DNA from: Streptomyces liliiviolaceus
GTDB taxonomy: Bacteria; Actinomycetota; Actinomycetes; Streptomycetales; Streptomycetaceae
NCBI RefSeq assembly: GCF_018070025.1
Contig: NZ_JAGPYQ010000001.1
Coordinates: 2,356,001 to 2,420,000 of the forward strand
DNA length: 64,000 nucleotides
Reading direction: 5' to 3'
Shown here piece after piece: positions 1 to 10,300 of the stretch (the stretch's first letter is position 1; the number at the start of each line of letters is the position of its first letter). The notes below the pieces were generated by a model. It worked only from the letters and a program-made list of their open reading frames with translations, was not told the origin of the DNA and did no database searches. Position numbers and translations under genes: made by a program.

Positions 1-401
1 TACGTGCCGTCCGGCAGCGCGTGGTTCCAGTGCGGGCGGGCGCGGTAGGCGCGGCGGCGGAAGGCGAAGTGCGGCCACTCCTCGACGGGTAGGACGCAGG
101 CCGCGTGCGACCAATACTCGAACGCGTGGGGCCGGGGCGGGGCCGTGCCGACCGGTGCCGGGGTCCAGTACGCCTCGTCGACCGTCCTGCGGCCGACGGC
201 GCCCAGGCGCGCGTACGGGATGAGTTCGTGGGAACGGGCCAGGACGGAGATGGTGTCGAGCTGGACCGCGCCCAGATGCCGCAGCACGCCCCGCACGCCG
301 CCCCTGCGGTCGGGGGCTCCGAGGAACCCCTGCGCGCGCAGGGCGATCCGACGGGCCTCGTCGGCGGAGAGTTCGGCGGTCGGGCGCGGCAGACTCGTCA
401 T
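1..401 (-). CDS. YcaQ/AlkX-type DNA glycosylase, N-terminal part
   Basis: Partial gene: the reading frame starts with ATG at 401 and is open to the window edge, giving about 133 residues. The product begins MTSLPRPTAELSADEARR and contains a segment GVLRHLGAVQLDTISVLAR followed by SHELIPYARLG. This is the typical N-terminal winged-helix pattern of the YcaQ/AlkZ family, in which a leucine-glutamine-aspartate segment precedes an R-[AS]-H motif. Members unhook interstrand crosslinks or excise bulky alkylated bases; the family is also annotated as winged-helix DNA-binding protein. The catalytic QxQ motif would lie outside the window, so activity cannot be judged. The next gene is on the same strand 54 bp upstream. 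Family assignment is fairly secure, function is inferred. Confidence 0.7.
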   Translation of the reverse strand, partial: MTSLPRPTAELSADEARRIALRAQGFLGAPDRRGGVRGVLRHLGAVQLDTISVLARSHELIPYARLGAVGRRTVDEAYWTPAPVGTAPPRPHAFEYWSHAACVLPVEEWPHFAFRRRAYRARPHWNHALPDGT

Positions 402-455
402 GGTCCGCACGATAGGCGGTGCCACTGACAATCGCTCCCGGCCCGGCCGATCACG

Positions 456-1052
456 TCAGGTCGGGCGGGGAGCCGACGACTGCCGGGAGGTGGGCAGGTA
501 CGGGGCCGTGGACGGCAGGCCGAGGTCCGAGGGGAGCAGGGAACCGACCCAGCAGTCGCGGCGTACGCCCTTGTTGTTGACGCCCGCGCGAAGGGTGCCC
601 TCCAGGACGAAACCGGCCCGTTCGGCGACCGCCAGGGAGCCCGTGTTGCCCACTTCGGCCCGCCACTCGACGCGGTCCATGGCCCGCTGGGTGAAGGCCC
701 AGCGGCAGGCGGTGAGCGCGGCCTCGGTGATGTAGCCGTTGCCCCGGTGCTGCTTCGTCGCCCAGAAACCGATCTCGCCGACGCCCAGGCCGCGCATCGT
801 GACGGCGAGCATGCCGGCGAGTTCACCGCCGACCGGCAGGAAGACACCGAAGGTGAACATCGAGCAGTCCGCCCACCCGTCGGGCACCATCTGCTCGGTG
901 AAGGCCGTGGCATGTTCGCGCAGATACGGCGACGGGATCGTGGTCCAGCGCTGGATGTCGGGATCCTGGACGGCGTCGAACACGGCGTCGGTGTCGTGTG
1001 CTCCCACCGTGCGCAGCAGGAGTCGTTCGGAAGTCAGGGTGACGGGGTCCAT
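456..1052 (-). CDS. GNAT-family N-acetyltransferase (RimJ/RimL-like)
   Basis: Product of about 198 residues with the RimJ/RimL layout: an N-terminal TSERLLLR strand, a central beta-sheet, and the acetyl-CoA pyrophosphate loop in QHRGNGYITEAALTACRWAF. After it comes the usual NTGSLAVAERAGFVLEGTLR segment, where N and the RxGF-type turn line the cofactor pocket. Such enzymes acetylate N-terminal or side-chain amines of proteins or small molecules; the substrate cannot be told. I prefer the ATG at 1052 (MDPVTLTSERLLLR), because family members start directly before this strand; an upstream in-frame start at 1091 would add 13 residues without similarity. It is transcribed away from secA, with about 245 bp between the two starts. 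Confidence 0.8.
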   Translation of the reverse strand: MDPVTLTSERLLLRTVGAHDTDAVFDAVQDPDIQRWTTIPSPYLREHATAFTEQMVPDGWADCSMFTFGVFLPVGGELAGMLAVTMRGLGVGEIGFWATKQHRGNGYITEAALTACRWAFTQRAMDRVEWRAEVGNTGSLAVAERAGFVLEGTLRAGVNNKGVRRDCWVGSLLPSDLGLPSTAPYLPTSRQSSAPRPT

Positions 1053-1212
1053 CGGCCGATTCTGCTCGGGCTTCGGTGAGGAAGCCATCACTTTCGCACT
1101 GTGTGAGGCCGCCGTTACGTTTCGTGGCGCCGACGCGGCACCTTCCGCATCCTCCGCCCGTTGTCTCTGTGGCTGTCACATGCAGACCTCCCGGCGCGGT
1201 GGGGTCCTCGCT

Positions 1213-1218
1213 TACGAT
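1213..1218 (+). promoter_or_regulatory. possible secA -10 box (TACGAT)
   Basis: TACGAT matches the streptomycete TANNNT -10 pattern and lies about 80 bp before the secA start in the divergent region between secA and the acetyltransferase gene. No convincing -35 hexamer is visible at 17-18 bp. This is inference only. Confidence 0.35.
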
Positions 1219-1297
1219 GGCCGTTGCTCAAGCTGTGATTTGAATCTGCCATTGAAACCGACAGTCCCAGGCCCGACCGGCAAGGAGACAAACCCTC

Positions 1298-4141
<2,844 letters not shown>

Positions 4142-4330
4142 CGGGGTGCTCCGCGGGGTGCTCCGCGGGGGTTTGCGGGGCTTGTGCGGGGCGCGCTCTC
4201 TTTGAGCGGGTGGGTGAAGGGTCGGGTGCCGGTTTGGTGCCCGGCCCTTTGCGTTGGGTTGGGGCTCCGCCCCTCCCCGGTCCTGGCCTTCGGCCCTGGA
4301 ATGGGGGGGGCGGGGCGGACGGGTGTTGGT

Positions 4331-4451
4331 GGGTGCGGGTCGGTGGGGGCTGGTCGCGCAGTTCCCCGCGCCCCTGGGGGGTGGGGGTGGGCGTGGTGTT
4401 TGGAGGGTGCGGTCGGTGGGGGTTGGGTGCGCAGTTCCCCGCGCCCCTGAA
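4331..4451. repeat. two extragenic repeat copies downstream of secA
   Basis: The gap 4142-4467 between convergent genes holds no gene. It contains two direct copies of a GC-rich repeat whose core is CGCGCAGTTCCCCGCGCCCC (4355-4375, and 4428-4448 with a T at the first base), each preceded by a G-rich segment of the form GGTGCGGGTCGGTGGGGG. The same element recurs throughout the window. The preceding 4142-4300 is G-rich with short GGGGTGCTCCGC repeats but no recognisable site. Confidence 0.8.
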
Positions 4452-4467
4452 AGGGGCCTCTTGAGCC

Positions 4468-4962
4468 TCAGGCGTCCTGGGGTGGGGGCCTGCGGGTGCC
4501 GCCGAGTTCTACCGCTGTGCAGCGCCAGCGGAGGTCCGGGCCCTGTTCCAGGCGGAAGGCCATGGCGCGGAGCTGGTCGCCGGCGCCGATGCGGGCGAAG
4601 GCCTCGATCGCGCCCGGGCGGGCCACGTAATAGCCGATGTCCCGGACGAACGGGCGGGTGCCGCGGGTGCGGAGCGGGCTGTGTTCGGCGAGCCAGGCCA
4701 GTTCGTCGTAGGCGCGGCCCGCGGTGTGCCGGAGCATGGAGTGGACCGGGCGGTGTCCGCTGAGCACCTCGACGAGCCGGTCGGCGAAGACGTCGGTGGG
4801 GCGGGGCTGCGGGGGCGTGGAGAAGCCCGTCCTGGCCCGCGGGGCGCCCGGGGTGCCCCGCGGCGTCGTACGCGGCGTGGTGCCGCCCGGGCGGCGCGTG
4901 TCGTGGCGTACGGGGGGTCGGGTGCCCTGGGTGCGCCTCGTCCTGGTCATCACCTTGTTCAC
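4468..4962 (-). CDS. Rv3235/DUF6459-family protein
   Basis: Small protein, about 164 residues from the GTG at 4962 (VNKVMTRTRRTQ). An ATG at 4950 is an alternative, and the frame is open further up to 5088. The N-terminal half is basic and proline/arginine-rich, probably disordered. The C-terminal half is a compact alpha/beta domain (FADRLVEVLSGHRPVHSMLR ... YYVARPGAIEAFARI ... LRWRCTAVEL). This matches the actinobacterial Rv3235 family (DUF6459), which sits near secA in mycobacteria and streptomycetes. The function is unknown, and no enzymatic motif is visible. It is convergent with secA and divergent from the next gene. Confidence 0.75.
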   Translation of the reverse strand: MNKVMTRTRRTQGTRPPVRHDTRRPGGTTPRTTPRGTPGAPRARTGFSTPPQPRPTDVFADRLVEVLSGHRPVHSMLRHTAGRAYDELAWLAEHSPLRTRGTRPFVRDIGYYVARPGAIEAFARIGAGDQLRAMAFRLEQGPDLRWRCTAVELGGTRRPPPQDA

Positions 4963-5277
4963 GGCGGAGCCCCATTCGGTCGGACCGGCTGATACCGGTC
5001 GGTAACTTTCCGTTGGGGATCTTGTACGGGGCCGGGGCGAGCGACCGCAAGCGGACCGGGCGGGCGCCGGGACCGGCGGAATGTTCACCTATCAGGGGGA
5101 CGGGAGGGGGCGGCGGGCTTGGGAGGCCCGGGGCCCACCGGGTGACGGGCGGGACGGGGGTGGACGCCCGGGCGGGGGTGGGTACGGACTCGAAAGGGGA
5201 CACCCGCACGTATCCTGAAGACCTTCCGGCAGGTGCGGGACCCGCCCACGGAACCACGTCTACGAAAGCGGTCAGCC

Positions 5278-5793
5278 ATGCGTGTGTACGTCCCCCTGAC
5301 CCTCTCCGGTCTCGCCGAGGCGTACAAGACGGGTGAGCTCGGCTCGGGCCCCTTCGTCGCGTACGCCGTCACGCCCGCGCTGCGTGAGTGGTACCTCTCC
5401 GACGACATCGAGGAACTGGAGTACGCGGCGCTGAACCGGGCCGCGCTCGCCTCCCTGCGGCTGGTCGCGCTCGACCCCGGTACCCCGCGCCGGCGGGTGG
5501 TCGTCGCCGTCGACGTACCGGACGGGGCCGCGGTCGCCGAGCCCGGTCTGGGCCCCGACCCCGCGTCCCTCGGCGAGCTGCGGGTCGGCGCGGCCGTGGC
5601 GCTGGCCGAAGCCGCGGCCGTGCACGTCGACTCGGACGAGGCGGAAGCCGAGGTGACGGCGGCCGCGGACGCGCTGGGCGCGGCGGACCGGGGCGACGAC
5701 GACGCGCAGTTCGTCGTGGACGGGGCCGCGGACCACGAGCTGCTGTGGTTCGCCACGCAGGAGATCCCGAACCTGGTGGGGCTCGGCGACTGA
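5278..5793 (+). CDS. conserved actinobacterial protein, DUF6912 type
   Basis: 171 residues beginning MRVYVPLTLSGLAEAYKTGE, ending DHELLWFATQEIPNLVGLGD. I recognise it as the conserved actinobacterial DUF6912-like protein found near secA; the function is unknown. The middle is acidic and alanine-rich (VAVDVPDGAAVAEPGLG; ADALGAADRGDDDAQFVV). There is no signal peptide, no membrane segment and no catalytic motif. The ATG at 5278 is chosen because the family begins MRVYVP; an in-frame upstream start at 5233 adds only a low-complexity extension. It precedes the HAD gene on the same strand by about 95 bp and could be cotranscribed with it. Confidence 0.75.
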   Translation: MRVYVPLTLSGLAEAYKTGELGSGPFVAYAVTPALREWYLSDDIEELEYAALNRAALASLRLVALDPGTPRRRVVVAVDVPDGAAVAEPGLGPDPASLGELRVGAAVALAEAAAVHVDSDEAEAEVTAAADALGAADRGDDDAQFVVDGAADHELLWFATQEIPNLVGLGD

Positions 5794-5888
5794 GGCACTC
5801 CGGGGGCGTACGGCGTCCGGCAGGTGCTTCCGCGGGGCATTCGAAGCGCACATGGGGCTTTGTCGGTGGTGCCGGGTACTTTTTGGAT

Positions 5889-6554
5889 ATGGGGATGCGC
5901 GGAGCGACACATATCGTCTGGGACTGGAACGGGACGCTGTTCCACGACAACAAGGCAATCATCGGCGCGACGAACGCGGCGTTCGCGGAGCTGGGCATAC
6001 CGTCGATCACGCTGGAGCGGTACCGGGAGCTGTACTGCGTACCCGTGCCGAAGTTCTACGAGCGGCTGATCGGGCGGTTGCCGACGGACGACGAGTGGGA
6101 GGTCATGGACGCGGTCTTCCACCGGTACTACGCGGAGCACCGGGTGGGGTGCGGGCTCACCGACGGGGTGCCCGGGCTGCTCGCGGAGTGGGTGTCGGGC
6201 GGGCGGAGCCAGTCGATCCTGAGCATGTACGGGCATGAGGAACTGGTGCCGTTGGTGCGGGGGTTCGGTATCGAGCCCCATTTTGTGCGGGTCGACGGGC
6301 GGACCGGGCCGTCGGGCGGCAGCAAGGCCGAGCACATGGTGCGGCATCTGAGAGCCCTGACGGGGGTGGAGCCCGCTCGTACGGTGGTGATCGGGGACGC
6401 GGCGGACGATGCGGTCGCTGCGCGGCATGTGGGGGCGAAGGCCGTGCTGTACACCGGGGGGTCGCACAGTCGGGCCAGTCTTGAGGGGGTGGGGGTGCCG
6501 GTGGTGGATTCGCTTGCGGAGGCGGTGACTCTGGCCGAGTGGTTGGCGGCGTGA
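5889..6554 (+). CDS. HAD-superfamily hydrolase (DWNGT type)
   Basis: 221 residues. Haloacid dehalogenase fold: motif I is DWNGT with the nucleophile Asp12 (HIVWDWNGTLFHDN), a helical cap follows (residues about 25-85), then a Ser in SILSMYG as motif II, Lys in SKAEHM as motif III and GDAADDAVAARHVG as motif IV. The second acidic position of the usual DxD is Asn14, so the general acid of classical HAD phosphatases is missing; this DWNGT variant is common in phosphoglycolate-phosphatase-like proteins. The substrate is unknown. The start was chosen at the ATG directly before the first strand. Codon use becomes G-rich in the last 100 bp, next to the repeat region. Confidence 0.8.
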   Translation: MGMRGATHIVWDWNGTLFHDNKAIIGATNAAFAELGIPSITLERYRELYCVPVPKFYERLIGRLPTDDEWEVMDAVFHRYYAEHRVGCGLTDGVPGLLAEWVSGGRSQSILSMYGHEELVPLVRGFGIEPHFVRVDGRTGPSGGSKAEHMVRHLRALTGVEPARTVVIGDAADDAVAARHVGAKAVLYTGGSHSRASLEGVGVPVVDSLAEAVTLAEWLAA

Positions 6555-6626
6555 GTTTCTGGGGCCTGCCCCTTGGAGCCGCTTGAGCCCTGCGGCTCGG
6601 GTCGTCGGCCTTCGGCCGGGGGTTGT

Positions 6627-6835
6627 GTGTCGGGTGCGGGTTCGTTGTGGCTGGTCGCGCAGTTCCCCGCGCCCCTAAAGGCGCAGTTCCCCGCGTCCCT
6701 GGAAGGCGCGGGTGCCTGTGCCCGTGGCGCTGGGGGTGTGGGCGTCGTGTGTCGGGTGCGGGTTCGCTGTGGCTGGTCGCGCAGTTCCCCGCGCCCCTAA
6801 AGGCGCAGTTCCCCGCGCCCCTTGAGGGGCGCGGT
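6627..6835. repeat. four extragenic repeat copies downstream of the HAD gene
   Basis: Four direct copies of the core CGCGCAGTTCCCCGCGCCCC or close variants at 6656-6676, 6681-6700 (one C to T change), 6778-6798 and 6803-6822. They are arranged as two pairs, each pair led by a GTGTCGGGTGCGGGTTCG segment, so the whole block looks like a duplication of a 120-bp unit. No gene is present from 6555 to 6962. Confidence 0.8.
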
Positions 6836-6950
6836 TGTCCGCGGTCCTGGCCGTGCACAGTCGTCGACGAAGCGAACTGTGCAAAGTGTCAAAAAGGTGA
6901 TCCCTCTTTTGTACACATACGGCTCATGACGAGGCCCCCCGCAGGGGCGA

Positions 6951-6956
6951 TAGCCT
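6951..6956 (+). promoter_or_regulatory. -10 box TAGCCT with leaderless spacing
   Basis: TAGCCT fits the TANNNT -10 consensus. Exactly six bases separate it from a GTG at 6963, the spacing that puts the transcription start on the start codon itself. A weak -35 (ATGACG-like) lies about 18 bp upstream at 6926-6932. It probably drives the transcript reading into the glutamate dehydrogenase gene. Confidence 0.5.
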
Positions 6957-6962
6957 TGGGTC

Positions 6963-7313
6963 GTGATCAGCGCGATACGTCGCGGGGGCATCGTTGCCCC
7001 TGCCCTGCGCCCGGACCGCACGGACGACATCCGTGACCGGGCGGTCGCTGGTCCCCGCGAGCGGGCAGCCGCCGAACAGGCACCGAGATCAGGGTCACAC
7101 CCTCCGGTGCCGCCAAATATGGCCGATAACGCCCCGCTCATCTCTCATCGCGGCATAGCGTCGGATCAGACCGGACACCCCGCGTCGCGGCGCTACGTCA
7201 CTTCACGTTCTACGACGTCACGCAACGGCGCGCGACAGGAGCCAGAGGACAATGCAGACCAAGCTGGACGAAGCCAAGGCCGAGCTGCTCGAACGAGCCG
7301 CCCGGGTTGCTGA
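6963..7313 (+). CDS. possible leaderless ORF upstream of gdhB
   Basis: Frame of 116 residues from a GTG placed at the predicted transcription start (MISAIRRGGIVAPALRPDRT). It is arginine-rich, without a recognisable domain, and it overlaps the first 62 bases of the dehydrogenase gene in another frame. It may be a real small protein, a regulatory upstream ORF or chance. Only the promoter spacing supports it. Confidence 0.3.
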   Translation: MISAIRRGGIVAPALRPDRTDDIRDRAVAGPRERAAAEQAPRSGSHPPVPPNMADNAPLISHRGIASDQTGHPASRRYVTSRSTTSRNGARQEPEDNADQAGRSQGRAARTSRPGC

Positions 7314-10300
7314 GAACAGCCCGGCCGGGGGGAATTCTCACCTGCCGACCGGGAAGACGGACGCGAGCGCTCCCGACCAGGACACATTGCTCGCGTTCCT
7401 CCAGCGCTACTACCTGCACACCGCCCCGGAGGACCTCGCCGACCGCGACCCGGTCGATGTCTTCGGAGCCGCCTTCTCGCACTACCGACTGGCCGAGAAG
7501 CGACCCCAGGGCACGGCGAACGTAAGAGTCGTCACCCCGACCGTCGAGGAGAACGGCTGGACCTGCAGCCACTCCGTCGTCGAGGTCGTCACCGACGACA
7601 TGCCCTTCCTCGTCGACTCGGTGACCAACGAGCTGTCCCGGCAGGGCCGCGGGATCCATGTCGTGATCCACCCGCAGTTCTTCGTGCGGCGCGACCTCAC
7701 CGGCAAGCTCATCGAGGTCCTCGGGACCCGCCCCGCCGGCGACCTCCCGCACGACGCCTCGATCGAGTCCTGGATCCACGTCGAGATCGACCGCGAGACC
7801 GACCGCGCCGATCTCAAGCAGATCACCGCCGATCTGCTGCGGGTCCTGTCCGACGCCCGTGAGGCCGTCGAGGACTGGGAGAAGATGCGCGACTCGGCGC
7901 TGCGGATCGCCGAGGAGCTGCCGAAGGAGCCCACCGCCGACGACCTGCGCGACCAGGAGGTGGAGGAGGCCCGCGAACTGCTGCGCTGGCTCGCGGACGA
8001 CCACTTCACCTTCCTCGGGTACCGCGAGTACGAGCTGCACGACGACGACTCGCTGGCCGCCGTCCCCGGCACCGGGCTCGGCGTCCTGCGTTCCGACCCG
8101 CAGCACGGCGAGGACGAGAGCCACCCCGTCAGCCCGTCCTTCGAGCGGCTGCCCGCCGACGCCCGCGCGAAGGCCCGTGAGCACAAGCTCCTCGTCCTGA
8201 CGAAGGCGAACAGCCGCGCCACCGTGCACCGGCCGTCCTACCTCGACTACGTCGGCGTGAAGAAGTTCGACGCCGACGGCAACGTCATCGGGGAGCGGCG
8301 CTTCCTGGGCCTGTTCTCCTCCGCCGCCTACACCGAGTCCGTGCGCCGGGTGCCCGTCATCCGCCGCAAGGTCGCCGAGGTCCTGCGCGGCGCCGGCTTC
8401 TCGCCCAACAGCCACGACGGCCGCGACCTCCTCCAGATCCTGGAGACGTACCCGCGCGACGAGCTCTTCCAGACCCCGCCCGACGAACTGCGGGCGATCG
8501 TCACGTCCGTGCTGTACCTCCAGGAGCGGCGCCGGCTGCGGCTCTACCTGCGCCAGGACGAGTACGGGCGCTACTACTCCGCGCTCGTCTACCTCCCGCG
8601 CGACCGCTACACCACCGGCGTGCGCCTGCGGATCATCGACATCCTCAAGGAGGAACTGGGCGGCACCAGCGTCGACTTCACCGCCTGGAACACCGAATCG
8701 ATCCTCTCCCGGCTGCACTTCGTGGTCCGGGTCCCGCAGGGCACCGAACTGCCGCAGCTCAGCGACGCCGACAAGGACCGCATCGAGGCGCGGCTCGTCG
8801 AGGCCGCCCGCTCCTGGGCCGACGGTTTCGCCGAGGCGCTGAACGCCGAGTGCGGCGAGGAGCGCGCGGCCGAACTGCTGCGCCGGTACGGCAACATCAT
8901 CCCCGAGGGCTACAAGGCCGACCACAACCCGCGCACCGCGGTCGCCGACCTGGTCCGCCTGGAGCAGCTCGGCGACGGCAAGGACTTCGACCTCAGCCTG
9001 TACGAGCCGGTCGGGGCCGCCCCCGGAGAGCGCCGCTTCAAGATCTACCGCATCGGCGAGTCGGTCTCCCTCTCCGCCGTCCTGCCGGTCCTCACCCGGC
9101 TCGGCGTCGAGGTCACCGACGAGCGGCCCTACGAGCTGCGCTGCCCGGACCGCGACTCCGCGTGGATCTACGACTTCGGTCTGCGGCTGCCCAAGTCGCC
9201 CGGCGGCAACGGCGACCACCTCGGCGACGACGGCCGCGAGCGGTTCCAGGAGGCCTTCGCGGCGACCTGGACCGGGCGCGCCGAGAACGACGGCTTCAAC
9301 TCCCTCGTCCTGAGCGCCGGGCTGAACTGGCGGCAGGCGATGGTGCTGCGCGCGTACGCCAAGTACCTGCGCCAGGCCGGTTCGACGTTCAGCCAGGACT
9401 ACATGGAGGACACCCTCCGCAGCAACGTCCACACCACCCGGCTGCTCGTCTCGCTCTTCGAGGCCCGGATGTCGCCGGACCGGCAGCGGGCGGGCACCGA
9501 GCTGACCGACGCCCTCCTGGAGGAGCTGGACGCCGCTCTCGACCAGGTGGCCAGCCTCGACGAGGACCGGATCCTGCGGTCCTTCCTCACCGTCATCAAG
9601 GCGACCCTGCGCACGAACTTCTTCCAGGAGGCGGGCGGCGGCGTACCGCACGACTACGTCTCCATGAAGTTCGACCCGCAGGCCATCCCGGACCTGCCCG
9701 CGCCGCGGCCGGCGTACGAGATCTGGGTGTACTCGCCGCGCGTCGAGGGCGTGCACCTGCGGTTCGGCAAGGTCGCGCGCGGCGGGCTGCGCTGGTCCGA
9801 CCGGCGGGAGGACTTCCGCACCGAGATCCTCGGGCTCGTCAAGGCGCAGATGGTCAAGAACACCGTCATCGTGCCCGTCGGCGCCAAGGGCGGCTTCGTC
9901 GCCAAGCAGCTGCCCGACCCGGCGGTGGACCGCGACGCCTGGATGGCCGAGGGCGTCCGCAGCTACAAGACCTTCATCTCGGCGCTGCTCGACATCACCG
10001 ACAACATGGTGGCCGGCGAGGTCGTACCGCCCTCCGACGTCGTACGGCACGACGGCGAGGACACCTACCTGGTGGTCGCCGCCGACAAGGGCACGGCGAC
10101 GTTCTCCGACATCGCCAACGGTGTGGCCGAGTCGTACAACTTCTGGCTCGGGGACGCCTTCGCCTCCGGCGGCTCGGCGGGCTACGACCACAAGAAGATG
10201 GGCATCACCGCCCGCGGCGCCTGGGAGTCCGTGAAGCGGCACTTCCGCGAGCTGGGCGTCAACACCCAGACCGAGGACTTCACGGTCGTCGGCGTGGGCG

